From: an uncultured Pelagibacteraceae bacterium
GTDB lineage: Bacteria > Pseudomonadota > Alphaproteobacteria > Pelagibacterales > Pelagibacteraceae
Direction: 5' to 3'
Assembly: GCA_902613755.1 (NCBI GenBank)
Contig: CACMIH010000004.1
Coordinates: 98,102 to 162,101 of the forward strand
Length of the DNA stretch: 64,000 nt
The notes beneath the pieces were generated by a model that saw nothing but the letters and a program-made list of their open reading frames with translations, was not told the origin of the DNA and searched no databases. Both the position numbers and the translations under genes were made by a program. Shown here one piece after another: positions 1-10,235 of this stretch; position 1 is the first letter of the stretch, and each line of letters opens with the position of its first letter.

Positions 1-519
1 TGTATCAGGTATATTAATTGTTGTAGCTCCATTTTTGATTGCAAGCTCTACAGTTTTACACATGTAATCCATATCAGTTCTTGTTCCATCTTCACAAGAC
101 CACTCAACGTCGTCAGTAAACTTTCTTGCATAAGCAACATGTTTTCCAATTGATTCATAAACATCTTCTGGAGACATATTTAATTTGTGTTTCATGTGTA
201 ATGGACTTGTAGAAATAAATGTATGTATTCTAAATCTTGGCGCATGTTTTAAAGCTTCATAAGCTCTATCAATATCTTTTACCGAATGTCTTGAAAGTCC
301 TGCAGGAATAGAATTTTTTAAAATTTTACTTACTTCCGAAACGGCTTCAAAATCTCCTGGTGAAGCTATTGGAAAACCTGCTTCGATAATATCGATACCT
401 AATTCATCGAACACTCTAGCAATTTGAATTTTTTCTTCTAAACTCATAGATGCGCCTGGCGACTGCTCACCATCACGCATAGTAGTATCAAATATAAAGA
501 CTCTATCTTTATTGCTCAT
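1..519 (-). CDS. leuA: 2-isopropylmalate synthase, N-terminal part (runs off window start)
   Basis: Condenses acetyl-CoA with 2-oxoisovalerate, the first committed step of leucine synthesis. The frame is open for 173 codons from an ATG at 517-519 to the window edge, so the C-terminal part is missing. The N-terminus carries the family signature DTTMRDGEQSPGASM, whose Arg and Asp bind substrate and the divalent metal. It is followed by TIM-barrel motifs (GFPIASPGDFEAV, and HTFISTSPLHMKHKL with the His-containing strand). Homocitrate and citramalate synthases share this fold, but GEQSPGAS followed by IEAGFP is typical of LeuA. Its transcription unit begins about 100 bp downstream of the dipeptide transporter operon, and ilvBNC lies beyond that. 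Confidence 0.93.
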   Translation of the reverse strand, partial: MSNKDRVFIFDTTMRDGEQSPGASMSLEEKIQIARVFDELGIDIIEAGFPIASPGDFEAVSEVSKILKNSIPAGLSRHSVKDIDRAYEALKHAPRFRIHTFISTSPLHMKHKLNMSPEDVYESIGKHVAYARKFTDDVEWSCEDGTRTDMDYMCKTVELAIKNGATTINIPDT

Positions 520-540
520 AACAAAAATTTTCGAAAATCT

Positions 541-568
541 ATAATACAATCTATGAGAGAGATTGCAA
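541..568 (-). promoter_or_regulatory. Candidate sigma-70 promoter for leuA
   Basis: On the minus strand TTGCAA (563-568) and TATTAT (541-546) are separated by 16 bp. The predicted transcript start is near 534, giving a leader of about 15 nt before the leuA ATG. No clear Shine-Dalgarno is seen in that leader. The rest of the 519-621 gap shows nothing else recognisable. Called from sequence match only. Confidence 0.45.
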
Positions 569-620
569 AATAATTAGTTAAATAATCACTTTTAATGGAC
601 CATTTTAGGCTTGTGAAAAA

Positions 621-2303
621 TTAATTGTAAATAGACTCAATTTTAGGCATTAGCCGTAAAAGTTCTTTTGTATATTCATGTGTTGGTTTTAAAAATAAAT
701 CCTCAGTGTTTGAAATTTCACATAATTTGCCATCTTTTAATACGCCAATTCTATCGCACATTTGTCTTACAACAGGTAGGTCGTGACTTATAAACAAAAT
801 TGTTAAATTTAATTGTTCTTGAAGATCTTTAAGTAAATTTAATATTTGGGCTTGGATACTTACATCTAAAGCAGAGGTAGGTTCATCACAAACTAAAAGT
901 CTTGGTTGTGTGGCAAGTGCTCTTGCTATTGATATTCTCTGTCTCTGTCCTCCTGAAAATTCATGTGGATATCGATCTGCAGATTTTTGAGTTAATTCTA
1001 CAGACTCCAGCAAATCATAAATATAATTATTTAGATCTAAAGAGGATATGGATGGATTGTGAAGTGTAATTGGTTCTGCAATTATATCTTTTACTTTTAA
1101 TCTTCCATTTAGTGAAGAATAAGGATCTTGAAATATCATTTGAATTTGTTTTCTAAATTTCATTAATTCAGATCTCTGTTTAATTTTTGTTATACAAACG
1201 TTGTCAAAGAAAATATCCCCAGATGTAGGTTTAAATAAATTTACTATCATTTTAGCAATTGTAGATTTTCCACTCCCACTTTCTCCTACTAGACCAAAAG
1301 ATTCTCCCTCTTTTATTTCAAATGAAACATTATTAACAGCCATCACAGAATTTTTAGAATTTTGTGTAAAAAAATTATCATCAAAACTTTTATTCAAATT
1401 TTTTATCTGAACTAAATCTTGACTTATAATTTCTTTCTTTGACCATCTATTTAGTATTTTGATATTATTTTCTTTTTTTTTATTGTGTTCTTTTTCAACT
1501 ATTACAAATCTTGAAATTTTTTTATTTGTTGGAGGAACTGAGCTCACTAAACTTTTGGTATAATTTTCTTGAGGATTGGTTAATATTTTTTTAGTTTCAC
1601 CGATTTCAACTAAATTACCACTTTTCATAACTGCTACACGATCTGCTGTCTCAGCTATAACTCCCATGTCATGAGTAATTAAGATAACAGCAAGATTTCT
1701 TTCTTTTGTTAATTTTTTAATAAGTTCTAAAATCTGAGATTGAATTGATACATCTAATGCTGTTGTTGGCTCATCTGCAATTAACAATTCTGGCTCGCAA
1801 CATAGAGCTAAAGAAATTACTACTCGCTGTCTCATTCCACCTGAGAATTGATGAGGATAATTATCAAATCTTGCCTCTGCATCTTTTATACCAACCTCTT
1901 TTAATAAATTTATAGATTTATTTTTTGCTTCTTCTTTACTCAATTTAAGATGAGTTTGAATTGTTTCAATTAATTGTTCACCTACTGTAAGAATTGGGTT
2001 AAGTGAAGTTTGAGGATCTTGAAATATCAATCCAATTTTATTTCCCCTATATTTAACAATGCTTTCAGAATTTTCATGAATGTTAAGATCACCTAAAATA
2101 ACTGATCCACTAGATACCTTACCTGGTTCATCGATTAAATTTATAATAGCATTTCCTACTGTACTTTTTCCTGATCCAGACTCTCCAACTAATCCTAAAA
2201 TTTCTCCTTTATTAACCTCAATATTCACATTCTTAGCAGCATAAACTGTTTCTTTTCTCATTTGGTAATCAACACTAAGATTGTTTATTTTTAAAAATGT
2301 CAT
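621..2303 (-). CDS. Dipeptide/oligopeptide ABC transporter, fused double ATPase (DppD-DppF type)
   Basis: Energises uptake of peptides or related solutes by the permease pair encoded just upstream. Two complete ABC domains lie in tandem. The first has Walker A GESGSGKST near residues 40-48, signature FSGGMRQR and Walker B LLIADEP. The second, starting near residue 310, has its own GESGSGKST, FSGGQRQR and LLVCDEP. Each ends in the oligopeptide-transporter type C-terminal segment (TKSLVSSVP; TKELLRLMP). DppD and DppF are usually separate proteins; fusion is a known variant. I chose the ATG at 2303 because it overlaps the permease stop in an ATGA; a longer in-frame start at 2339 would cut deep into the permease gene. 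Substrate is not decidable from sequence. Confidence 0.9.
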   Translation of the reverse strand: MTFLKINNLSVDYQMRKETVYAAKNVNIEVNKGEILGLVGESGSGKSTVGNAIINLIDEPGKVSSGSVILGDLNIHENSESIVKYRGNKIGLIFQDPQTSLNPILTVGEQLIETIQTHLKLSKEEAKNKSINLLKEVGIKDAEARFDNYPHQFSGGMRQRVVISLALCCEPELLIADEPTTALDVSIQSQILELIKKLTKERNLAVILITHDMGVIAETADRVAVMKSGNLVEIGETKKILTNPQENYTKSLVSSVPPTNKKISRFVIVEKEHNKKKENNIKILNRWSKKEIISQDLVQIKNLNKSFDDNFFTQNSKNSVMAVNNVSFEIKEGESFGLVGESGSGKSTIAKMIVNLFKPTSGDIFFDNVCITKIKQRSELMKFRKQIQMIFQDPYSSLNGRLKVKDIIAEPITLHNPSISSLDLNNYIYDLLESVELTQKSADRYPHEFSGGQRQRISIARALATQPRLLVCDEPTSALDVSIQAQILNLLKDLQEQLNLTILFISHDLPVVRQMCDRIGVLKDGKLCEISNTEDLFLKPTHEYTKELLRLMPKIESIYN

Positions 2304-3238
2304 TTTTTTAATTTTGGATTTAAAGTATCTCTCATCCAATCCCCTAATAAATTAATTGAAAATGCTAAAATAACTAAGAAAATTGCTGGAAAAAAAGTTA
2401 TCCACCATTCTCCTGAAAATAAAAAGTCATTACCAAGTCGTATCAATGTCCCTAAAGAAGGTGTTGTTGGAGGTACGCCAACTCCTAAAAAACTCAAAGT
2501 AGACTCAGCTAAAATAGCAAGAGCTAAACCAATAGTTCCAATTACTAACACCGGTCTTAAAATATTTGGTAAAATATGTTTAAACATAATAATTATATTA
2601 GAAACCCCAATTATTGTTGATGCTGAAACATAGTCTTTATTTTTTTCCACCAAAGTTGCAGCTCTTGAAACTCTAGCAAATTGTGGCCACTCTGAAATTC
2701 CGATTGCAAATATTAAAACATAAATTGCCATTTCATCATGCATTTCTCTCGAGATTAATCCTCTTGCTATTCCATCAACCAATAATGCCATCAAAATACT
2801 TGGTACTGTTAACTGAACATCAGTTAACCTCATTACTATCATTTCATATTTTCCCCCAAAAAATCCCGCTGTTAATCCCAATCCAACTCCAAGAATTAAG
2901 CTAAAAATTATCGCAGAAAAACCTACTATTAAAGAAATTCTACATCCATACAAAATTGTTGATAACATATCTCTTCCTTGTCCATCAGTACCTAAAATAA
3001 ATTTAGCAAGGCCATCTTCTGTCCATGAAGGTGGTGTGAATGCATCCATCAATGATAGAGAGGATGGGTCAAAGGGATTGTACGGTGTTACGAGCTCAAC
3101 AAAAAAAGAACAGAAAAAAATTATAAACAAGATAGTAGATGATGCAATGGCAGTTGGCGATTTAATAAAGCTATGATAAATATCACTATCTTTTACTCTT
3201 TCCCAAGTACTTAAAGTTTTGTTATCCACTTGCTGCAT
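2300..3238 (-). CDS. Dipeptide ABC transporter permease, DppC type
   Basis: Second inner-membrane permease of the importer. About six hydrophobic segments are visible. The first, near residues 30-52 (ASSTILFIIFFCSFFVELV), precedes a periplasmic loop containing FILGTDGQGRDMLSTILYG, characteristic of DppC/OppC. The EAA loop that contacts the ATPase is near residues 190-220 (AATLVEKNKDYVSAS followed by IIGVSNIIIMFKHILPN). The gene overlaps the 3' end of the DppB-type gene by 17 bp, and its own stop overlaps the ATPase start. Length 312 aa, normal for the family. Confidence 0.9.
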   Translation of the reverse strand: MQQVDNKTLSTWERVKDSDIYHSFIKSPTAIASSTILFIIFFCSFFVELVTPYNPFDPSSLSLMDAFTPPSWTEDGLAKFILGTDGQGRDMLSTILYGCRISLIVGFSAIIFSLILGVGLGLTAGFFGGKYEMIVMRLTDVQLTVPSILMALLVDGIARGLISREMHDEMAIYVLIFAIGISEWPQFARVSRAATLVEKNKDYVSASTIIGVSNIIIMFKHILPNILRPVLVIGTIGLALAILAESTLSFLGVGVPPTTPSLGTLIRLGNDFLFSGEWWITFFPAIFLVILAFSINLLGDWMRDTLNPKLKK

Positions 3239-4205
3239 CTCCTTTAACTCTTATTCTTGGATCAATTAAATAATAAAGAATATCAACTATAAAATTTATC
3301 ATTACGAAAACAAAAGCTATAAAAACTAAATAAGCTGACATGATTGGTATATCTACGAATTGAACTGCTTGAATAAATAAGAAGCCCATTCCAGGCCATT
3401 GAAAAACAGTTTCAGTAATAATTGAAAACGCAATTAAAGTTCCAATATTTATTCCTGCTATAGTTATTACTGGTATCAATCCATTTTTTAATGCATGTTT
3501 ATATTTAATACTATTTTCACTAATGCCTCGAGCACGTGCAAATTTAATATAATCTGTTTGTAATATTTCCATCATCTCTGCTCGCACAAGTCTTATGATA
3601 TAAGTCATTTGGAAAAGGCTTAATGTTACTGAAGGAAGTATAATTGCTTTCAGTCCTGAAACTGTTAAAAAACCTGTAGTCCAAAAACCTAAATCAACAA
3701 CTTCCCCTCTACCAAAAGAAGGTAATATTCCTAAGATTACTGCAAACAAATATATAAATAATATACCAATTACAAATGTGGGGAGTGAAACTCCAAGCAA
3801 GGAGACGGCTAAGACAAAATCACTTAAAAAACCTTTTCGATTTATGCCTGTATAAACTCCTAACAAAGTACCAGTAATTAGTGCAATAAGTGCTGAAATA
3901 ACCACAAGTTCAATAGTTGCAGGCAATCTTTCAACTATTAACTCTGAAACAGGTCTTCTTAATTGATATGAAATTCCAAACTCACCCTTAGAAGCATTAA
4001 CTATAAATCTTGAAAACTGTACATGAATTGGATCCATTAAACCTAATGTTTCTCTTAATTCCGCTCTTTCCTCATCAGAAGTTTCTTCTCCAACCATGTT
4101 ATTGATTGGATCTCCAACAAAATTAAATAAAGAGAAAGACACAAAGGCGACAACCAACATCACCAAAGCGGATTGAAACAGCCTTTTAAAAAAATATTTT
4201 ATCAA
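3222..4205 (-). CDS. Dipeptide ABC transporter permease, DppB type
   Basis: First inner-membrane permease of the importer. The N-terminus MIKYFFKRLFQSALVMLVVA is the standard DppB start with the first membrane helix. The typical loop (DPINNMVG ... RETLGLMDPIHVQ) follows. The EAA loop is RAEMMEILQTDYIKFARARG, and the protein ends with the common DPRIRV motif. Length 327 aa. It lies 61 bp after the substrate-binding protein gene, with a strong inverted repeat in the gap that may lower permease expression relative to the binding protein. Confidence 0.9.
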   Translation of the reverse strand: MIKYFFKRLFQSALVMLVVAFVSFSLFNFVGDPINNMVGEETSDEERAELRETLGLMDPIHVQFSRFIVNASKGEFGISYQLRRPVSELIVERLPATIELVVISALIALITGTLLGVYTGINRKGFLSDFVLAVSLLGVSLPTFVIGILFIYLFAVILGILPSFGRGEVVDLGFWTTGFLTVSGLKAIILPSVTLSLFQMTYIIRLVRAEMMEILQTDYIKFARARGISENSIKYKHALKNGLIPVITIAGINIGTLIAFSIITETVFQWPGMGFLFIQAVQFVDIPIMSAYLVFIAFVFVMINFIVDILYYLIDPRIRVKGDAASG

Positions 4206-4222
4206 TTTGTGAAGGTTTAAAT

Positions 4223-4256
4223 TTATAAGCCCTTTAAATTTTTAAAGGGCTTATAA
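4223..4256. other. Perfect 16-bp inverted repeat between binding-protein and permease genes
   Basis: The arms at 4223-4238 and 4241-4256 are exact reverse complements (core AAGCCCTTTAAA), with 2 bases between them. The structure follows the stop of the binding-protein gene on the minus strand. The minus-strand sequence after it is A/T mixed with no run of T, so it is not a canonical intrinsic terminator in that direction. By analogy with malE-malF and other importer operons it could protect the 3' end of the binding-protein mRNA or give partial termination. Role inferred. Confidence 0.6.
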
Positions 4257-4266
4257 TAATTTTTAA

Positions 4267-5829
4267 TTAGTTAAAACTAGCAGTTCTGAATAACGGTTCA
4301 TTATTCGGTCTGATAGGAACATTAACATTGCTTTTAGATGCCCAAGAAATTACTTGGTGATGTAGAGGAAGATAAGAAATATCATCTTTTACAATTTTCC
4401 AAGCTTTTGCAATTGCAGCATTTCTTTTATCTAAATCAACTTCACCTTCCATAACTCTAATTGCAGCATCAACATCAGCGTTACTAAAGTTAACTTTGTT
4501 CCAGCTGGCACCACTTTCATATAAGTAATGGAAAACATAGTGACTATCTAAAGTTGGAACACCCCATCCAAGCATATAGAAATCACCTTGATCATCTTTA
4601 AGCTCTTTGAAGTGTTTACTTTTAGTTTGGGCAAATAAGTTAACGTTAACTCCAATTTTACCTAGCATTCCAACAACAGCAGTACAAATTGCTTCATCAT
4701 TTACGTATCTGTCATTAGGACATCTAAGTTCAACATCAAAACCATTAGGATAACCTGCATCAGCTAAAAGTTTTTTTGCAGCATTAACATCGTAAGGCAA
4801 TCTTTTATCAAGATCAGCTGTATATCCATTAACACCTGGGAAAGTTATAATTCCCGCTGGTTCACTTAAACCTCTCATAACTTTTTTCTTGATCGCTTCA
4901 ATATCTATTGCTTGATAAAGAGCTTGTCTTACCTCTTTTTTCTTAAATGGATTATCACCTGTGTTACCAGTTCTTAATTTGTCAGCTGCTTGATCCATAC
5001 CTAAGAAAATTGTTCTCATTTGAGCTGTACTTTCAACTTTGTGACCTGAAGAAGATCCAATTCTTTTTAAGTCTTGAACAGGAGCATCAGTAACTATATC
5101 AATTTCACCAGATAATAAAGCTGCTACTCTTGTAGCTGCATTTTTAATAGGCATCAATTCAATTTGAGTTACTTTTTTGTCCTTCATTTCACCCCACCAG
5201 TGTTTATTTCTTTTAAACACTGTCTTGGTGTTAGGCTCTCTTAAAGTTATTTTAAAAGGACCAGTTCCCATAGCATTAGTAGCAGAGAAAGTTTCTTGTC
5301 CCGCATCCCAGTTTTGTGGTGACATTGCAAAGTTTTTTTCTGACCAAGCTTTAGACATTATAAAAATGTTTGATAATTGGTTTAAAAGAATAGGGTTAGG
5401 TTTACTTGTAGTTATTTTAACAGAGTAATCTCCAACCGCTTCAACATTAGCAACAGTGCTGATGTATTCTTTAAAGTCAGATGTTCTTTGCTTAGCTCTT
5501 AATATACTAAAAACAACATCTGCTGATGTCATTCCAGAACCATCTGAAAACTTAGCATCTTCTCTTAAAGTAAAAATCCAAGTATTTGGATCAGTAGCTT
5601 TCCATTTTGTTGCTAAAGCAGGTCCTATTTTCATGTCCAAGCCTCTTTGAACTAGAGCTTCATAAACTTGTCTAGATACTTGAGTAGTTGGACCCTCATT
5701 TTGCGCATGTGGATCTAGTGTTAAACTGTCTCCTTGCATAGACCATTTAATAGTTTTTGCCCATGCTGAAGAAAATCCGAATACTAGAACTAATGACAAT
5801 AGTATTCTTACTATATTTTTAGTCTTCAT
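4267..5829 (-). CDS. Dipeptide/oligopeptide ABC transporter periplasmic binding protein (SBP_bac_5)
   Basis: Captures the transported peptide or related ligand in the periplasm. A Sec signal peptide is clear: MKTKNIVRILLSLVLVFGF with likely cleavage after SSAWA. The mature protein begins with the family pattern (KWSMQGDSLTLDPHAQNE). It also contains the ALATKW...FTLREDAKFSDGSGMTSADVVFS segment typical of DppA/OppA and the C-terminal DISYLPLHHQ. Length 520 aa. An AGGGG-type Shine-Dalgarno (minus strand, 5834-5839) stands just ahead of the ATG. A TATAAT box on the minus strand at 5882-5887 may be the -10 of the operon promoter, but no good -35 is visible. First gene of a four-gene operon. Confidence 0.92.
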   Translation of the reverse strand: MKTKNIVRILLSLVLVFGFSSAWAKTIKWSMQGDSLTLDPHAQNEGPTTQVSRQVYEALVQRGLDMKIGPALATKWKATDPNTWIFTLREDAKFSDGSGMTSADVVFSILRAKQRTSDFKEYISTVANVEAVGDYSVKITTSKPNPILLNQLSNIFIMSKAWSEKNFAMSPQNWDAGQETFSATNAMGTGPFKITLREPNTKTVFKRNKHWWGEMKDKKVTQIELMPIKNAATRVAALLSGEIDIVTDAPVQDLKRIGSSSGHKVESTAQMRTIFLGMDQAADKLRTGNTGDNPFKKKEVRQALYQAIDIEAIKKKVMRGLSEPAGIITFPGVNGYTADLDKRLPYDVNAAKKLLADAGYPNGFDVELRCPNDRYVNDEAICTAVVGMLGKIGVNVNLFAQTKSKHFKELKDDQGDFYMLGWGVPTLDSHYVFHYLYESGASWNKVNFSNADVDAAIRVMEGEVDLDKRNAAIAKAWKIVKDDISYLPLHHQVISWASKSNVNVPIRPNNEPLFRTASFN

Positions 5830-5911
5830 TATTCCCCTCGTTTTTTAAATTTATTTAAAAAAGTATAAGTGAAATAATTGAATTATAGTAGCAATAATTT
5901 ACTGATAAAAT

Positions 5912-7500
<1,589 letters not shown>

Positions 7501-7505
7501 TATGA

Positions 7506-9272
7506 TTATACTAAGGCTTTGCCTTTTCCTTTAATTTTATTATCCTCTTGATCATTTGGACCTAAGATCATTTGATTATGAGGTTTTCCAGATGGGATCA
7601 TTGGAAAACAATTTTCATTTGGATCCACATGGCAATCAAATATCACTGGTCCATCATAATCAATCATTTCTTGAATTTTATTATCTAGATCAGCTGGACT
7701 GTTTGCTTTGATTCCTTTGCATCCATAAGCCTCTGCCATTTTCATAAAATCTGGTAACGCTTCAGAATAACTTTCTGAATAGTTCTTTTCATGCAACAAC
7801 TCCTGCCATTGTCTTACCATCCCCATGTATTGATTATTTAAAATAAATATTTTTATAGGAAGATTGTACTGAACCGCAGTAGACATTTCTTGCATAGTCA
7901 TTAAAACTGAAGCTTCTCCAGCAATATCAATTACTAATTTTTCAGGATGAGCAATTTGTACACCAACTGCTGCTGGTAATCCATAACCCATAGTTCCTAA
8001 GCCACCAGATGTCATCCATCTATTTGGTTTGTTAAATTTATAATGTTGAGCAGCCCACATTTGATGTTGTCCAACCTCTGTAGTAACATAAGTATCTTTA
8101 TTTTTAGTTAACTCATAAAGTCTTTTAACGGCATGTTGAGGCTTAATACTTTCATTGCTATTTACAAAATTAAGAGAGTTTTTTTCTTTCCATTTTTCAA
8201 TTTGTTCCCACCACTTAGCGATATTGGATTTATTTGATTTACTATGGCCATTTTTTCTTTTAGCAATTGTCTTATTAATTTTACTGATGACACTCGTAAC
8301 GTCACCAACTATTGCAAGATCCACCTTGATAATTTTATTAATTGATGATGGATCTATATCAATATGAACCTTTTTTGAATTCGGTGAAAACTCATCTATT
8401 TTTCCTGTAATTCGATCATCAAATCTTGCACCAATATTAATTAAAAGATCACAATCATGCATAGCATTATTTGCTTCATAAGTACCATGCATACCAAGCA
8501 TTCCTAAAAATTGATTATCATCTCCAGGGTACGCACCTAATCCCTGAAGTGTAGAAGTTATAGGAAAACCAGTTAAATCTACAAATTCTCTTAAAGCCTG
8601 ACTTGCTTTTGGACCTGAGTTAATTACTCCTCCACCACTATAGATGATTGGTTTTTTGGCCTTGCTTAATAATTTTACTAATTCATCAATTTGATCTTGA
8701 GAAAATTTATTATGTGATTTTCCATTCAATTTTTTCTCTTTATTAGGTTTTTTATATTTTGTTTTTGCAAACTGAATATCTTTTGGAATATCAATTAAAA
8801 CTGGTCCTGGTCTCCCAGTAGTTGCAACTCTAAAAGCTTCATGCATCACTTTTGAAAGATCATTTATATCTTTAACTAACCAATTATGTTTCGTACAAGG
8901 TCTTGTAATTCCTGTAGTGTCACATTCTTGAAAAGCATCAGTTCCAATTAGATGTGTTGGAACCTGACCAGAAATACAAACTAATGGAACAGAATCCATA
9001 TAAGCATCAGTTAAGGCAGTTACGACATTTGTAGCTCCTGGACCTGATGTGACTAAAACTACTCCTGGTTTTCCAGATGATCTTGCATAACCTTCAGCTG
9101 CGTGTCCAGCACCTTGTTCGTGTCTTACCAAAATATGTTTTATAGAAGGATGATTTTTTAATTCATCATAAATTGGCAACACTGCACCGCCAGGATAACC
9201 AAAGATATGCTCTACCTTTTGATCTTCAAGACATTTAAATACGATTTCTGCTCCAGTTAATAATTTTGGCAT
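7506..9272 (-). CDS. ilvB: Acetolactate synthase large (catalytic) subunit
   Basis: Thiamine-diphosphate enzyme forming acetolactate from two pyruvates. The N-terminal domain has EHIFGYPGGAVLPIYD with the catalytic Glu in RHEQGAGHAAEGYAR. The middle FAD-related domain has the GARFDDR motif. The C-terminal ThDP domain has GLGTMGYGLPAAVG and LNNQYMGMVRQWQE. The metal-binding GDG position reads AGEASVLM, with Glu where many homologues have Asp. Length 588 aa. First gene of ilvBNC, with a promoter-like element very close to the ATG. Confidence 0.97.
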   Translation of the reverse strand: MPKLLTGAEIVFKCLEDQKVEHIFGYPGGAVLPIYDELKNHPSIKHILVRHEQGAGHAAEGYARSSGKPGVVLVTSGPGATNVVTALTDAYMDSVPLVCISGQVPTHLIGTDAFQECDTTGITRPCTKHNWLVKDINDLSKVMHEAFRVATTGRPGPVLIDIPKDIQFAKTKYKKPNKEKKLNGKSHNKFSQDQIDELVKLLSKAKKPIIYSGGGVINSGPKASQALREFVDLTGFPITSTLQGLGAYPGDDNQFLGMLGMHGTYEANNAMHDCDLLINIGARFDDRITGKIDEFSPNSKKVHIDIDPSSINKIIKVDLAIVGDVTSVISKINKTIAKRKNGHSKSNKSNIAKWWEQIEKWKEKNSLNFVNSNESIKPQHAVKRLYELTKNKDTYVTTEVGQHQMWAAQHYKFNKPNRWMTSGGLGTMGYGLPAAVGVQIAHPEKLVIDIAGEASVLMTMQEMSTAVQYNLPIKIFILNNQYMGMVRQWQELLHEKNYSESYSEALPDFMKMAEAYGCKGIKANSPADLDNKIQEMIDYDGPVIFDCHVDPNENCFPMIPSGKPHNQMILGPNDQEDNKIKGKGKALV

Positions 9273-9277
9273 TATGC

Positions 9278-9307
9278 AATCTAGCTGAAGTTGTACTCAT
9301 TGGTCAA
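9278..9307 (-). promoter_or_regulatory. Candidate promoter for ilvBNC, abutting the start codon
   Basis: Minus strand: TTGACC (9302-9307), 18-bp spacer, TAGATT (9278-9283). Only 5 bases separate the -10 box from the ilvB ATG at 9272, so the transcript would begin at or within the start codon. No Shine-Dalgarno is visible. No alternative start codon is plausible because the protein N-terminus matches the family. Confidence 0.4.
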
Positions 9308-9324
9308 GTTTAAGAGTGAAAATT

Positions 9325-10233
9325 TTAAATTTTTTTTAAAAATTTATTTAAGTCTTGTGGCTTTAACTTTGTCCAGCTTATCATGTTACCTCTAGCCCAA
9401 GTGCTTTGTCTTTTAGCGTATTGTCTAGTTTTTATGGCTATTTTTTCTATAATTTGCTCTAAATCTTTTTCTTTATTTAGATAATTTTTGATTTCCGTCA
9501 CTCCAATAGCCTTATTTACACTTTTATCTTTTCTAACTTTAAGTTTTATAAAATTTTTAACTTCTTTTATTGCTCCATTTTTTATCATCTCCATAGTTCT
9601 TACATTGATGCGCTCAATTAATTCTTGTCTAGGGAAATCAATATAAATTTTAAAAAAATCATCTTCCACGAAGTTTGATTTTGTGTTTTTAAACCATTCA
9701 TGTAGAGATTTTTTTGTAAACTTTTTAACTTCATAAGCTCTGATAGATCTTTGAGTGTCTGTAGGGTTTATTTTTCCTCTTAAGGATGGATCTAATTTTA
9801 ATAATTTTTCATAAAATTTCTTTTGTCCAATTTTTTTTTGCAAATCTCTAATTTGATTTCTTAATTTTAATGAAATATTTGGCATTTTAACTAAACCATC
9901 AGTTAAAGCTTTAAAGTATAAGCCTGTACCTCCAACAAGAATTGGAGTTTTTTCTCTTTTTTGAACTTCCTTAATTTTTTTAGTAACTAGCTTAAGCCAA
10001 TCACCTGTAGAGAAGTTTTTTGTTACATCATGAAAACCATATAAATGATGTTTTACTTCATGGTATTTTTTTGGATCTGGTCTAGCTGATAAAATTTTAA
10101 GCTGTTTGTATACTTGCATACTATCTGCATTAATGATCTCTCCATTAACTTTTTTTGCAAACTTAATTGCAAAACTTGATTTTCCTGAAGCTGTAGGACC
10201 TGAGATTAATACAATCTTGGATTTTAAATCCAT
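9325..10233 (-). CDS. miaA: tRNA dimethylallyltransferase
   Basis: Transfers a dimethylallyl group to A37 of tRNAs reading UNN codons. The P-loop GPTASGKS is near residues 11-18. It is followed by NADSMQVYK (substrate Asp/Ser), the GGTGLYFKAL motif near residue 100, and the C-terminal IKTRQYAKRQSTWAR tRNA-binding segment. About 302 aa, standard length. I chose the ATG at 10233; a TTG two codons upstream overlaps the degP stop and is less likely. It follows degP closely and probably shares its transcript. Confidence 0.95.
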   Translation of the reverse strand: MDLKSKIVLISGPTASGKSSFAIKFAKKVNGEIINADSMQVYKQLKILSARPDPKKYHEVKHHLYGFHDVTKNFSTGDWLKLVTKKIKEVQKREKTPILVGGTGLYFKALTDGLVKMPNISLKLRNQIRDLQKKIGQKKFYEKLLKLDPSLRGKINPTDTQRSIRAYEVKKFTKKSLHEWFKNTKSNFVEDDFFKIYIDFPRQELIERINVRTMEMIKNGAIKEVKNFIKLKVRKDKSVNKAIGVTEIKNYLNKEKDLEQIIEKIAIKTRQYAKRQSTWARGNMISWTKLKPQDLNKFLKKI

Positions 10234-10235
10234 GA

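Noticed and set aside
4223..4256. Rho-independent terminator after the peptide-binding protein gene
   Set aside because: The stem is strong, but the minus strand has no T-run after it; kept as an inverted repeat of uncertain role.
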